DNA of 64,000 bases from Taklimakanibacter deserti (GCA_003574785.1 QORU01000010.1:248001-312000), one strand, 5' to 3'; counted from the first letter of the stretch, positions 1 to 9,408 are shown. The notes: generated from the letters alone by a model not told the origin. Made by a program: numbers and translations.

Positions 1-41
1 GCCTGGCGGCCGCGCGGGAGGAAGGATTCGTGCCTGTTCAT
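1..41 (-). CDS. Partial N-terminus of a small protein, possibly DUF2093
   Basis: An ATG on the minus strand at 41 opens a frame of 13 residues that starts MNRHESF and runs off the window edge. It lies 28 bases downstream of the xseA stop in the same direction, with GAGGA directly before the start. In Rhizobiales a small DUF2093 protein often follows xseA and commonly starts with MNR, so that is the best guess. The fragment is too short to prove coding. Confidence 0.35.
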   Translation of the reverse strand, partial: MNRHESFLPRGRQ

Positions 42-69
42 GTCCTCATCAATTAGCCTGCCGATCCTG

Positions 70-1494
70 TCAGAACAATGACCCTTGCCCGCCCTCACGC
101 GTTTTTGCGGCCTTGGGCGGAGGCGGCGGACCGCTGGCCTGGGCGGCGATCTCGCCGTCCTGGAATTCGATGCGCAATTCCTGTCCGGGTTTGACTTGCG
201 ATGCGGCGTGCAAGGGTATGCGCACCTCATTGCGAATCAGCGCATAGCCGCGCTGCAGGACGGACTTGTAGGAGAGCGACGCCAGGAGCTTGGCGTTGGC
301 GTTGAGCATCGTGCGGCGCTGCTCGACGGCACGGCGCAGATCGCGATTGAGCTGCGCGCCATGGCGCGCCAGGAGGCGCGACTGCTCGGCGAGATTGCGC
401 CTGAGCGAAACCGGCGTCAGACGCGCCGACCAGCCTTCGAAATCGCGCCGGTGCAGCAAGGTGTTCCGGGCGAGCGCCGCCTTGAGGCGTCCCGAGGTGT
501 TGTCGAAGCGCTGGCGCGCCAGAGCCAGTATGTCGTCGGGACGCGGCAAAGCGCGGGCGGCCGCCCTGACGCGCGTGCGCCGCTCATCCATCAGCCGCCT
601 GGCGCCGCGCTCGTGGCGGGCCGAGAACGAGGCGATTTGCGCCAGGAGATCGGCGCGCACCGGCACGGCGCGCTCGGCGGCGGCCGTCGGCGTCGGCGCG
701 CGCATATCGGCGACATGATCGATGAGCGTCCAATCGGTCTCGTGCCCGACCGCCGATATCAGGGGGATGGTGCTTTCCGCCGCGGCGCGCACGACGATCT
801 CCTCGTTGAAGCCCCACAGGTCCTCGAGGCTGCCGCCGCCCCTCGCCACGATGAGAAGATCGGGCTTCCGCGCCATGGCGTTGAAGCCCCTGATGGCGGC
901 CGCCACTTCCGCGGCCGAGGTCTCGCCTTGCACCCGGACCGGCCATACCATCACGTGGCGCGGAAAGCGGTCATTGAGGCGATGCAGGATGTCGCGGATG
1001 ACGGCACCCGTCGGCGAGGTCACGACGCCGATGAGGCGCGGCAAAAAGGGTATGGCTTTCTTGCGTTCGGAATCGAACAGGCCTTCGGCGGCAAGCTTGC
1101 GGCGGCGCTCCTCGAGCAGCGCCATCAAGGCGCCGGCACCGGCGGGCTCGAGATGGTCGACGATGATCTGATAGGAGGACTTGCCCGGATAGGAGGTGAT
1201 CTTGCCGGTGGCGATCACTTCCAGGCCTTCCTGGAGCTTGGATTTGAGCCGCATGAAGGCGCTGCGCCAGATCACGGCGTCGATGCGCGCGCCCTGGTCC
1301 TTCAGGCTGAAATAGCAGTGGCCCGAGGAATGGGCTCCTCGAAAACCCGAAATTTCCCCGCGCACCCGCACATGCCCGAATGAGTCTTCGAGCGTGCGCT
1401 TGAGCGCGAAGGAAATCTCGGAGACGGTGAATTCGGCGACATTGGCTTTCTGCGCCTCCCGAATCTCACCGGTATCGGGGTCATGGTCGATCAT
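70..1494 (-). CDS. xseA: Exodeoxyribonuclease VII large subunit
   Basis: This 474-residue protein is the large subunit of exonuclease VII, which with small XseB subunits degrades single-stranded DNA to oligonucleotides in the cytoplasm. The N-terminal part (about residues 20-115) fits the OB-fold nucleic-acid-binding domain ([25 protein letters not shown]). The core contains the family signature [18 protein letters not shown] followed by [16 protein letters not shown] and SAVGHETD. A long charged helical region follows, then a C-terminal strand region ([13 protein letters not shown]). Length is normal for the family. A 7-bp inverted repeat (1494-1500 with 1509-1515) overlaps the start codon. 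The gene is divergent from purD, with a small secreted protein gene between them. Confidence 0.96.
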   Translation of the reverse strand: MIDHDPDTGEIREAQKANVAEFTVSEISFALKRTLEDSFGHVRVRGEISGFRGAHSSGHCYFSLKDQGARIDAVIWRSAFMRLKSKLQEGLEVIATGKITSYPGKSSYQIIVDHLEPAGAGALMALLEERRRKLAAEGLFDSERKKAIPFLPRLIGVVTSPTGAVIRDILHRLNDRFPRHVMVWPVRVQGETSAAEVAAAIRGFNAMARKPDLLIVARGGGSLEDLWGFNEEIVVRAAAESTIPLISAVGHETDWTLIDHVADMRAPTPTAAAERAVPVRADLLAQIASFSARHERGARRLMDERRTRVRAAARALPRPDDILALARQRFDNTSGRLKAALARNTLLHRRDFEGWSARLTPVSLRRNLAEQSRLLARHGAQLNRDLRRAVEQRRTMLNANAKLLASLSYKSVLQRGYALIRNEVRIPLHAASQVKPGQELRIEFQDGEIAAQASGPPPPPKAAKTREGGQGSLF

Positions 1495-1542
1495 GACCCG
1501 ACACTTGCCGGGTCACGAAGCCATGTCAATCATGATAGTTGC

Positions 1543-2031
1543 CTAACGGCACGGCACGGTTTCACCTTCATAGCTGACATATGTGCCGGTATCAGGATCG
1601 AAGGAGCGATACTTGGCCGAGCAATAGGCCACCCAATCTTCGCTGCCGACTTCCGGACGCTCGCTGACGACGACGTGCTGGGTCCGGTAATTCGAGACCA
1701 CGGTGGGCTCGGCGCGGTACTGCTTGATCACGGCGCGCGCCCGCGGCACATAAGCGACACGATCACGATCCATGCATTCGCTATAGGCTTCGTTGTAAAT
1801 GCGGCGATAGCGATGATCTGCGCCGGCGCCACCGGTGAACACCGTATCGAGCGTGCCGATGACGACGCCGTCGATCAATCCGCGACGCGGCGCCTCGGAC
1901 GCTGCAACGTCACGCGCATAGGCCGAGCAGGACGCTGGTCCCGCATTGGCGCTGGAAACAGGAAGGAGAGCGCCCAACGCAATAAGCGCCGCCGCGCCGA
2001 GCATAGGCTTGACTAGAGGTCGCTTGAACAT
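1543..2031 (-). CDS. BA14K-like secreted protein
   Basis: The protein has 162 residues. It begins with a clear signal peptide (MFKRPLVKPMLGAAALIALG, cleavage probably after SANA), so it is exported. The last 30 residues (DWVAYCSAKYRSFDPDTGTY ... VPCR) match the BA14K-like C-terminal motif seen in Brucella and other Rhizobiales. Two cysteines in this tail could form a disulfide. The open frame extends much further upstream, but the ATG at 2031 has a strong ribosome site (GGAGGAAC) and the signal peptide, so the longer frame is rejected. BA14K proteins are described as immunoreactive or lectin-like in Brucella; the function here is unknown. Confidence 0.8.
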   Translation of the reverse strand: MFKRPLVKPMLGAAALIALGALLPVSSANAGPASCSAYARDVAASEAPRRGLIDGVVIGTLDTVFTGGAGADHRYRRIYNEAYSECMDRDRVAYVPRARAVIKQYRAEPTVVSNYRTQHVVVSERPEVGSEDWVAYCSAKYRSFDPDTGTYVSYEGETVPCR

Positions 2032-2157
2032 TTTGTTCCTCCATTGGAAACGCCATCCCGTATGAGCTAACGGTGGCTGCTCCCTCCTGTTCCGACAAAT
2101 TGAACTTTGCACGGAAGATGAATCTCGCCATAGGACAAGGGCCACAAGGATGCCCCA

Positions 2158-3423
2158 ATGACGCCACTCAATCTTCTTCTTCTCGGTTCCGGCGGTCGCG
2201 AGCACGCTCTCGCCTGGGCCATTTCCGCAAGCCCGCTTTTGGGTGATTTCTATTGCGCACCTGGCAATCCCGGCATCGCGCAACATGCCACATGTGTGGC
2301 GATCGATATCACCGACCATCAGGCGGTAATGTCGTTTTGTCGCACGCAACGAATTGATTTCGTGGTGGTGGGACCGGAAGCGCCTTTGGTGGCTGGCATT
2401 GCGGATGACCTTGAGGCAGCCGGGATCAAGGTCTTCGGTCCATCCAAGGCCGCGGCCCAGCTCGAAGGCTCGAAAGGGTTCACCAAGGATTTCTGCGCCG
2501 AGTTCGATATCCCGACGGCAAGCTACGGCCGCTTCACCGATCGCGCGGAAGCGATAGCTTATGTGAAGGTGCAAGGCGCGCCGATCGTGATCAAGGCCGA
2601 CGGGCTTGCTGCCGGCAAGGGCGTCACCGTCGCCATGACGACGGAGGAAGCGCTCAAGGCCATCGATGATATCTTCGCCGGCCAGTTCGGCGCGGCCGAA
2701 TGCGTGGTCGAGGAATTCCTGGAAGGCGAGGAGGCGAGCTTCTTCGCCCTCTGTGACGGCGAGCATGCGGTAGCGCTGGCGGCGGCGCAGGATCACAAGC
2801 GCGTCGGCGACGGCGACACCGGGCCCAATACCGGCGGCATGGGCGCCTATTCGCCCGCCCCTATCATGACGCCCGAGATGAGCGAGCGCGTCATGGCCGA
2901 GATCATCCGGCCGACGGTCGCCGGCATGCACAAGCGCGGGCATCCCTTCAAGGGCGTGCTGTTCGCCGGCCTGATGATCGGCAAAAGCGGGCCCAAGCTC
3001 ATCGAATACAATGTCCGCTTCGGCGATCCGGAATGCCAGGTGCTGATGCTCAGGCTCAAGGACGACCTCCTGACGCTTCTCCTGGCCGCCGCCGACGGCA
3101 CGCTCGACAAGGTCTCGGTGCGCTGGCGCAACGAGGCGGCGCTCAGCGTCGTCATGGCGACAAAGGGCTATCCCGGCGCCTATGGGAAAGGCAGCGAGAT
3201 CCGCAATCTCGACGCGGCCGCGCACGGAGACGACGTCGAGATCTTTCACGCCGGTACGGCGCTGAAGGACGGCAAGCTCATCGCCAATGGCGGCCGCGTC
3301 CTCAATGTGTCGGCGCTCGGCCGCACGGTCGCCGAAGCGCAGACCCGCGCCTATCAGGCGGTCGATCTCATCGATTGGCCGGAAGGCTTCTGCCGCCGCG
3401 ACATCGGCTGGCGGGCGTCGTAA
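2158..3423 (+). CDS. purD: Phosphoribosylamine-glycine ligase (GARS)
   Basis: GARS joins 5-phosphoribosylamine and glycine with ATP, the second step of de novo purine synthesis. The 421 residues cover the whole ATP-grasp family: N-terminal [14 protein letters not shown], the PGNPGI loop, VVVGPEAPL, and the ATP-grasp core with [23 protein letters not shown] and the metal-binding VRFGDPECQ near the end. AGGA lies seven bases before the ATG. No other pur genes are in the window, as is usual for purD in this class. Confidence 0.97.
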   Translation: MTPLNLLLLGSGGREHALAWAISASPLLGDFYCAPGNPGIAQHATCVAIDITDHQAVMSFCRTQRIDFVVVGPEAPLVAGIADDLEAAGIKVFGPSKAAAQLEGSKGFTKDFCAEFDIPTASYGRFTDRAEAIAYVKVQGAPIVIKADGLAAGKGVTVAMTTEEALKAIDDIFAGQFGAAECVVEEFLEGEEASFFALCDGEHAVALAAAQDHKRVGDGDTGPNTGGMGAYSPAPIMTPEMSERVMAEIIRPTVAGMHKRGHPFKGVLFAGLMIGKSGPKLIEYNVRFGDPECQVLMLRLKDDLLTLLLAAADGTLDKVSVRWRNEAALSVVMATKGYPGAYGKGSEIRNLDAAAHGDDVEIFHAGTALKDGKLIANGGRVLNVSALGRTVAEAQTRAYQAVDLIDWPEGFCRRDIGWRAS

Positions 3424-3456
3424 CATGGCGGCAGTGACAATCTAACGGAGGCGGAG

Positions 3457-4617
3457 TTGCCGCTCAGTGGCGAATTCGTTGATTGGCTGATCGAGACGGC
3501 GATCGGTGAGAAGACTGTGGCTGAGCTGCATCGCGAGCTCTGCGACAAGCTTGTCAGCCTCGGTTTTCCGCTGTGGCGCTCGTCGCTCGGCCTTGAATTG
3601 CTGAACCCCGAGATCGAGGGCTCGCAGTTTCGCTGGGTGGAGCATGAAACGAAGATGCTTACCGTGCCGCGCGGCAGCTATGATCTATCGGACTATGACA
3701 ACAGCCCGGCGAAGGTCGTGGATGATACGCGCAAGCCCTATCGCCGCCGCCTCGACGCGCCGATCGGCGACATGCCGCTCCTCGAAGATCTGCGCCAGGC
3801 GGGCGCCACCGACTACTATATCGTGCCCCTGGCCTTCATCGACCAGCAGCGGACGGCCCATGTTTCCTTCGCCACACAAAGGCCGGGCGGCTTCACCGAT
3901 GAGGAGATCACCGACCTCACCCGTGCCGCCTTGCTCCTGACCCCCTATGCCGAAAGGCGCGTGCTCAAGAAGATCGCCGTTGACCTCCTCACCACCTATG
4001 TCGGGCGCCGCAGCGCCATGAAGGTCTATGACGGCGCGCTCGACCGCGGCAAGGCCGAGATCATCACCGCGACGATCCTGATCGCCGACTTGCGGGGCTT
4101 CACGCGCTATTCGGACACGCATCAGATCGACAATGTGCTTTCGACATTGAACGACTTCTTCGACGCGCTGGTGGCGGCGATCGAACCGCATGGCGGCGAG
4201 GTCCTGAAATTCATCGGTGATGCCCTGCTCGCGATATTCCCGGCCGCCGACAAGCAGGCACTGCCCTGCGCGCCGGCCATCGCCGCCGCCCTCGACACGA
4301 GACGGCGGATAGCGGCGCTCAATGCGGAGCGCGCCAAGGCCGGCCGCACCTTGCTTAAATTCGGCCTGGCGCTGAATGTCGGCGAAATCGCCTATGGCAA
4401 TATCGGCAGCAAGACCAGGCTCGACTTCACAGCCATCGGCCCCGTCATCAACCATACCAGCCGGCTCTTGGAAATCGCCAAGAAGCGCAACTGCGACATC
4501 GTCATTTCCGAGAATTTCGTGCGCGCGGCCGGCCGCGAATTCCCAAGCCTCGGCCTTCACAAACTGCGCGACGTGTCGGGCGAACAGCAGGTCTATTCTC
4601 TAGCGGAGGATGCTTGA
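3457..4617 (+). CDS. Class III adenylate/guanylate cyclase, copy 1
   Basis: This 386-residue protein has a C-terminal class III nucleotide cyclase domain (about residues 200-380). The two metal-binding aspartates are visible: D211 in ILIADLRGFTRYSD and D255 in GGEVLKFIGDALLAIFP. The motif DFTAIGPVINHTSRL supplies the substrate and transition-state residues. The N-terminal 190 residues lack transmembrane segments and resemble a GAF-like sensory region, so a soluble cyclase is likely. It starts at TTG with GGAGGCGGAG in front. A close paralogue lies at 5394-6542, with an L,D-transpeptidase gene between. Product specificity (cAMP or cGMP) and the sensed signal cannot be read from the sequence. 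Confidence 0.87.
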   Translation: MPLSGEFVDWLIETAIGEKTVAELHRELCDKLVSLGFPLWRSSLGLELLNPEIEGSQFRWVEHETKMLTVPRGSYDLSDYDNSPAKVVDDTRKPYRRRLDAPIGDMPLLEDLRQAGATDYYIVPLAFIDQQRTAHVSFATQRPGGFTDEEITDLTRAALLLTPYAERRVLKKIAVDLLTTYVGRRSAMKVYDGALDRGKAEIITATILIADLRGFTRYSDTHQIDNVLSTLNDFFDALVAAIEPHGGEVLKFIGDALLAIFPAADKQALPCAPAIAAALDTRRRIAALNAERAKAGRTLLKFGLALNVGEIAYGNIGSKTRLDFTAIGPVINHTSRLLEIAKKRNCDIVISENFVRAAGREFPSLGLHKLRDVSGEQQVYSLAEDA

Positions 4618-4737
4618 GTCACGTAGGGTCAGGGCTTGGCGATAAGCCGACATTGCTCGACTTCCGCGCGCTTCCATATTGATTAAGCGCGAGTGTCGGA
4701 TTAGGATTGAACCTCTCCCAAGGGAAGAGGGGCGATA

Positions 4738-5337
4738 TTGATTTCACGTCGCACATTGGTGATGTCCGCGCTTGCCGCCGGGGTCCTTCCCGGTTGCCAA
4801 CCGCGGGGGGACCTTTTGGATGAGCCGCACCCCGTCTTCGAATCCGATGTTCGGGAAATTCCCCAAGAGTTCCGTCGGCAGACTGTAGACTATGAAACGA
4901 AAGAGCCGCCGAGCACTGTGGTCGTGGATACCAAGCGTTGCTACCTTTTTCATGTGCAGGAGGGTGGGAAAGCAACGCGCTACGGCGTCGGCGTGGGGAA
5001 GGCAGGCAGGACCTGGTATGGCGCGGCCGAGATCAAGCGCAAAGAAAAATGGCCGGTTTGGGTGCCCACGCCGGAGCACATAGCGGAGCATCCGAAAATC
5101 GTTAAGTGGATTCATGGCATGCCCGGCGGCAAGAACAATCCGATGGGTGCACGCGCCCTGTATCTCTATCAGGGTGATGTCGATACGGTCATCCGCATTC
5201 ATGGGGCGTACAAGCCTGACCTCATCGGAAAGAGAAGCACGGCGGGGTGCATCAGTCTTCTGAATATCGAGGTGATCCATCTCTATGATCGTGTGGAGCT
5301 TGGAACGCGGGTGGTGATCCTCCCGCCTGACGTCTGA
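4738..5337 (+). CDS. L,D-transpeptidase family protein with variant active site
   Basis: The 199-residue product has a YkuD/ErfK fold. The conserved segments VVDTKRCYLFHVQ, HGMPGGKNNPMGARALYLY, IRIHGAYKPDLIG and STAGCISLLN are present. The nucleophile is C171. The residue two after it is Ser, whereas the family has a nearly invariant Arg (GCIR), and the usual SSGC is STAGC. L,D-transpeptidases make 3-3 crosslinks or attach proteins to peptidoglycan. The N-terminus (SRRTLVMSALAAG, then LPGC) suggests a Tat-type signal, possibly a lipoprotein. It starts at TTG after AGAGGGG. The gene sits between two cyclase paralogues. A second member of the family is at 45529-46158. Confidence 0.82.
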   Translation: MISRRTLVMSALAAGVLPGCQPRGDLLDEPHPVFESDVREIPQEFRRQTVDYETKEPPSTVVVDTKRCYLFHVQEGGKATRYGVGVGKAGRTWYGAAEIKRKEKWPVWVPTPEHIAEHPKIVKWIHGMPGGKNNPMGARALYLYQGDVDTVIRIHGAYKPDLIGKRSTAGCISLLNIEVIHLYDRVELGTRVVILPPDV

Positions 5338-5393
5338 TAGGCTCACCCTGCTTTCGCCCGGCAGCAGACAAACGTGCGTGATCTAGTCTCAGC

Positions 5394-6542
5394 ATGCGAC
5401 TTTCGAGCGATTTTGCCGATTGGCTGATCAAGACGGCGACCAGCGAGATGACGGTCGCCGATCTGCACCGGCTGTTGTGCGAGAAGCTGGTCAGTCTCGG
5501 CCTGCCGCTCTGGCGTTCCTCGCTCGGTCTCGAGATGCTCGATCCCGAAATCGACGGATCGCAGATTCGCTGGCTCGCGCATGAAGTCTCGACCCGCTTC
5601 ATGCCGCGCGGCACCGATTATGGCGGCAGTCCGGGCCCGATCGTCGATGAGACGGGTCAGCCCTATCGCAGAAGGCTCGATGCGCCGGCTGACGATATGC
5701 CGTTCCTCGAAGACTTGCGGCAAATGGGCGCCACCGATTACTACATAGCCCCGCTGCATTTTCTCGACCGTCAACGGGTCGCCAATATCTCGTTCGCCAC
5801 GCTGAAGCCCGGAGGCTTCACGGAACGCGAGATCGCGCTGCTCGATGAAGCCACCCTCCTCTTCGCACCCTGCGCCGAGCGCTATGTGTTGAGGAAGATC
5901 GCCATCGACCTCCTCACCACCTATGTCGGGCGGCGCAGCGCCGCCCGGATCTATGACGGCGCGGTCGAGCGCGGACGCCCCGAGATGATCACCGCGACGA
6001 TCCTGATCGCCGACATGAGGGGCTTCACGCGCTATTCCGAAACACAACCGATGGCGAATGTGCTGGCGACGCTCAACGACTTCTTCGACGCGCTGGTGGC
6101 GGCGATCGAACCCAAGGGCGGCGAGGTCCTCAAATTCATCGGCGATGCGCTGCTCGCGATCTTCCCGGCTGGTGAAGGAGAAGCCTTGCCCTATGCTGCG
6201 ACGCTCGATGCCGCCCTCGATGCGAGGCGAAGGATCGCCGCGCTCAATGACGAACGACCGAAGGCGCAGCTCGCGCCGCTTAAGTTCCATCTTGCCCTCG
6301 GTGCGGGCGAGATCGCCTATGGCAATATCGGCAGCCGCAAACGCCTCGACTTCACCGCCATCGGCCCCGCCGTCAACGCGACCAGCCGCCTGCTCGAGAT
6401 CGCCAAGACGCTCGACCAGGACATCGTCATTTCGGAGGCCTTTGCGAAGGGCTCGGCATCGGCCTTCGTGAGCCTCGGCGCGCATGAATTGCGCGACATT
6501 GCCGGTATGCAGGAGATCTTCAGCGTCGCGCGAGAGGCTTGA
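5394..6542 (+). CDS. Class III adenylate/guanylate cyclase, copy 2
   Basis: This 382-residue paralogue of the cyclase at 3457-4617 aligns over its whole length, including the N-terminal region (KLVSLGLPLWRSSLGLEMLD, YRRRLDAP, GATDYYI). The metal aspartates are D207 (ILIADMRGFTRYSE) and D251 (KFIGDALLAIFP), with the same 44-residue spacing as in copy 1. The substrate motif is DFTAIGPAVNATSRL. No membrane segment is seen. Both copies keep all visible catalytic residues, so neither looks degenerate. The likely origin is tandem duplication, with the transpeptidase gene now between the copies. Confidence 0.87.
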   Translation: MRLSSDFADWLIKTATSEMTVADLHRLLCEKLVSLGLPLWRSSLGLEMLDPEIDGSQIRWLAHEVSTRFMPRGTDYGGSPGPIVDETGQPYRRRLDAPADDMPFLEDLRQMGATDYYIAPLHFLDRQRVANISFATLKPGGFTEREIALLDEATLLFAPCAERYVLRKIAIDLLTTYVGRRSAARIYDGAVERGRPEMITATILIADMRGFTRYSETQPMANVLATLNDFFDALVAAIEPKGGEVLKFIGDALLAIFPAGEGEALPYAATLDAALDARRRIAALNDERPKAQLAPLKFHLALGAGEIAYGNIGSRKRLDFTAIGPAVNATSRLLEIAKTLDQDIVISEAFAKGSASAFVSLGAHELRDIAGMQEIFSVAREA

Positions 6543-6599
6543 GCCGCACGCCTGGTTCGGCCAAGAATAGGATCAGTCCAGTCTCGAGGAGCGTTGCCG

Positions 6600-7505
6600 A
6601 TGTCGGATCTCTTTCCCCATACACGCGAGCATCGCGTCGATACCGGCGGCGCCGAAATCTTCGCCCGCATCGGCGGCAGCGGGCCGCCGCTGCTTCTCCT
6701 CCACGGCTATCCGCAGACCCATTCGATGTGGCATAGGGTGGCGCCTCGGCTCATGGAAAGCTACAGTTGCGTCATAGCCGATCTCAGGGGCTATGGCTTC
6801 TCGTCCTGCCCTGCCAACAGCGCCGACAACCGGCCCTATTCCAAGCGTGTGATGGCCGAAGATATGATCGCCTTGATGCGCGGCCTGGGTCATGAGCGCT
6901 TTGCGATCCTGGGCCATGACCGCGGAGCGCGCGTCGCCTATCGGCTGGCGCTCGATCACCCTGAGACCGTCACCGGCCTCGCCCTTCTCGACATCATGAC
7001 GACATTCGACATGTGGCATAATTTCTCCGTGACGATGGCGATGAAGACCTATCACTGGCTGTTCCTGGCGCAGCCGCACCCTTTGCCGGAGATGCTCATC
7101 GAGACGGCGCCCATCGGCTTTCTCGACTACACCATGGCGCGCTGGACCAAGGCGAAGGACCTGAGCGCCTTCGATCCCCGGGCGCTCGCCGAATATCGCC
7201 TGCATTTCTCGACCCCCGAGCATGTCCAAGCGACCTGCAACGACTATCGCGCCGGCCAGACCTGCGATCTGGCCGATGACGAGGCCGACCGGGCCCAGGG
7301 CCGCAAGATCGACTGCCCGCTCCTGGTGCTGTGGGGCGATACCGGTATTCCGACCCAGATGACCGGCCTCGATTCCGTTTGGTCGGGCTGGGCCAGATCG
7401 GTCACGACGGGCGTGGTCCCGGGCGGACATTTCCTGCCAGAGGAGAATCCGCAGGCCACCCTCGATCACCTTCTGCCCTTCCTCGCCAAGGCCAGCAAGA
7501 CGTGA
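6600..7505 (+). CDS. Alpha/beta hydrolase, fluoroacetate dehalogenase-like
   Basis: This 301-residue alpha/beta hydrolase has HGYPQTHSMW, RGYGFS and the nucleophile elbow GHDRGAR. The nucleophile is Asp (D107), the dehalogenase/epoxide hydrolase type. The full pocket known from the Rhodopseudomonas palustris fluoroacetate dehalogenase is present with a constant offset of three: D107, R108, R111, D131, H152, W153, Y216 and H277. Such enzymes hydrolyse fluoroacetate and related haloacetates to glycolate. An ATG at 6600 with GAGGA nine bases upstream is preferred to the TTG at 6594. The stop overlaps the GTG start of the next gene, so the two are coupled. Confidence 0.88.
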   Translation: MSDLFPHTREHRVDTGGAEIFARIGGSGPPLLLLHGYPQTHSMWHRVAPRLMESYSCVIADLRGYGFSSCPANSADNRPYSKRVMAEDMIALMRGLGHERFAILGHDRGARVAYRLALDHPETVTGLALLDIMTTFDMWHNFSVTMAMKTYHWLFLAQPHPLPEMLIETAPIGFLDYTMARWTKAKDLSAFDPRALAEYRLHFSTPEHVQATCNDYRAGQTCDLADDEADRAQGRKIDCPLLVLWGDTGIPTQMTGLDSVWSGWARSVTTGVVPGGHFLPEENPQATLDHLLPFLAKASKT

Positions 7506-8575
7506 CGGCGCAGAAGCTCGATCGCCAGGAGGCGTTTTCCGGCACGCGCCCGGCGGGCGACATTCCCGACCGCCTCCTTCCCTATCTCGCGGTCCATATT
7601 CCGGGCTTTCGCGGGCCGGTCGCCGTCGAGCAGTTCAAGGGCGGACAGTCGAACCCGACCTATCTCATCACCACGGCCTCCGGCCGCTATGTCCTCAGGC
7701 GCAAGCCGCAGGGTTCGCTCCTGCCCTCGGCCCATGCCATCGACCGCGAATACCGGGTGACATCGGCGCTCGCGGCGGAAGGGTTTCCGGTGGCGCGCCC
7801 GCTTCATTATTGCACCGATGAAAGCGTCATCGGCACGGCATTCTTCGTGATGGAGCATGTCGCGGGCCGGGTATTCTGGGAGCCCTGGGCGCCGGGCCTC
7901 ACCGCGGAAGAACGGAGCAGGCTCTTCGCCTCCCTAAACCGGACCATCGCACGCTTGCACAGCATCGATCCGGCGCGCACCGGGCTTGCCGATTTCGGCA
8001 AGCCGGAGGACTATGTCGCCCGCCAGATCAAGCGCTGGTCGGAGCAGTATCGCGCCTCGGCGACGGAACGGATCGCGGCGATGGAGCGGCTCATGGAATG
8101 GCTGCCCGGGGCCTGCCCCAGGCAGTCGGGCGCGGCCATCGTGCATGGCGATTTCCGCCTCGACAATTGCATTATCGCTGCCGACGAGCCCCAGGTCGCT
8201 GCGGTGCTCGACTGGGAGCTCGCGACCCTTGGCGATCCCCTCGCCGATTACACCTATCATCTCATGATGTGGTTCATGCCGAAATCGGAGCGCGGGGCGG
8301 GTGTGGGCTCGCTCCTCGGCCATGAGCACGACCCTGGAATTCCCGGGATCGACGCCTATATCGAGGAATATTGCTCCCTCACGAGCCGCGACGGCATTCC
8401 CGATCTCAATGTCTATCTTGCTTATAATTTCTTCCGCATCGCCGCCATCCTGCAGGGCATTGTCGGGCGCGTGCGCGACGGCACGGCCGCCAATCGCAAT
8501 GCCGCCCTCATGGCGAGCGAAGTCCGTCCTCTGGCCGAGACGGCCTTACGCTTCGCGGAAAAGGCCGGCACATGA
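7502..8575 (+). CDS. APH-fold phosphotransferase (ACAD10/11 N-terminal type)
   Basis: This 357-residue protein of the aminoglycoside/choline phosphotransferase fold carries FKGGQSNPTYLI (phosphate-loop-like), YVLRRKP (ATP lysine), the Brenner motif VHGDFRLDN and the metal site VLDWELATLGDPLAD. It resembles the kinase-like domain that precedes acyl-CoA dehydrogenase in ACAD10/ACAD11, proposed to phosphorylate hydroxyacyl-CoAs. The start is a GTG overlapping the TGA of the hydrolase gene, and its own stop overlaps the next ATG (ATGA). No acyl-CoA dehydrogenase lies next to it here. The real substrate is unknown. Confidence 0.82.
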   Translation: MTAQKLDRQEAFSGTRPAGDIPDRLLPYLAVHIPGFRGPVAVEQFKGGQSNPTYLITTASGRYVLRRKPQGSLLPSAHAIDREYRVTSALAAEGFPVARPLHYCTDESVIGTAFFVMEHVAGRVFWEPWAPGLTAEERSRLFASLNRTIARLHSIDPARTGLADFGKPEDYVARQIKRWSEQYRASATERIAAMERLMEWLPGACPRQSGAAIVHGDFRLDNCIIAADEPQVAAVLDWELATLGDPLADYTYHLMMWFMPKSERGAGVGSLLGHEHDPGIPGIDAYIEEYCSLTSRDGIPDLNVYLAYNFFRIAAILQGIVGRVRDGTAANRNAALMASEVRPLAETALRFAEKAGT

Positions 8576-9408
8576 GCGCACCTAGAATAGGTCTGGCGCT
8601 CGGCGGCGGTGCGGCGCGCGGTCTCGCCCACATCCCCATGCTCGAAGTCTTCGACGAGATGGGGATCAAGCCCGCCGTCATCGCCGGCTGCAGCTTCGGC
8701 GCTTTGGTGGGGGCCGCCTATGCGTCCGGCATTCCCGCCAAGGACATCGGCGATCATGCCCGCCATATCCTCGCCAACCGGGTGCAGGCCGCCAAATATC
8801 TGTTCGGCGTCAAAGGGGCGCGGCTGCGCGACCTCCTGCAACGAAAGAGCCTCACCTCGCTCCTGATCGATGGCGAGCAGCTCACCAGCTTCATCTTTCC
8901 CGACGGTGTCGCCAAGCATGTCGAGGACGCCGAGATCCCGCTCAAGATCGTAACCACCGATTTCGCCGAGCGGCGCGAGCACGTCATCTCCTCGGGGCCG
9001 ATGTGCCGGGCTGTCGCCGCCTCGATCGCCATACCGGGCCTCATTTCGGCGCCCACCATCGACGGCCGGCTCTATGTCGATGGCGGCATCACCAACCCGG
9101 TGCCTTTCGACCATGTCCGGCCGGGCAGCGATCTCGTCGTCGCCATCGACGTGACCGGGCGCCTGCGCCAGCCGCGCCGCGCCCATCACAGCAATATGGA
9201 GCTCGCCGTCGGCTCGATGCTGATCATGTTCCATCAGATCGCCGTGCTGCGCCGGCAGCAGAACCCGCCCGACATCTATATCAACCCGCCGATCGAAGGC
9301 TTCATGGCCAACGACTTCTTCCGCATCTCGGAAATGATCGAGGCGGCGTCGAAGGCCAAGGACGAGCTCAAGCGGGCGCTGGAATTGCGAATCGAAAGAA
9401 TCACTTAG
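8572..9408 (+). CDS. Patatin-like phospholipase (RssA/YchK type)
   Basis: This 278-residue patatin-fold serine hydrolase shows the oxyanion loop LGGGAARGLAH, the nucleophile motif GCSFG with S41, and the catalytic dyad aspartate D170 in YVDGGITNP. No signal peptide is present, so it is probably cytoplasmic. Patatins cleave acyl esters of phospholipids. The start overlaps the preceding stop (ATGA), making a three-gene coupled unit with the hydrolase and the kinase. The stop lies within a short palindromic element at 9398-9435. Confidence 0.88.
   Translation: MSAPRIGLALGGGAARGLAHIPMLEVFDEMGIKPAVIAGCSFGALVGAAYASGIPAKDIGDHARHILANRVQAAKYLFGVKGARLRDLLQRKSLTSLLIDGEQLTSFIFPDGVAKHVEDAEIPLKIVTTDFAERREHVISSGPMCRAVAASIAIPGLISAPTIDGRLYVDGGITNPVPFDHVRPGSDLVVAIDVTGRLRQPRRAHHSNMELAVGSMLIMFHQIAVLRRQQNPPDIYINPPIEGFMANDFFRISEMIEAASKAKDELKRALELRIERIT

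Noticed and set aside
85..1383. Long open frame opposite xseA (432 residues)
   Set aside because: It is the antisense shadow of a well-supported gene; residue content (Arg, Gly, His rich) shows no domain, and such shadows are common in high-GC DNA.
1494..1515. TGACCCG/CGGGTCA inverted repeat at the xseA start as a terminator
   Set aside because: It overlaps a start codon and lacks a T tract; at most an operator, with little support.
2032..3426. Upstream extension of the BA14K-like frame across purD
   Set aside because: The extension is antisense to purD; a strong ribosome site and signal peptide place the real start at 2031.
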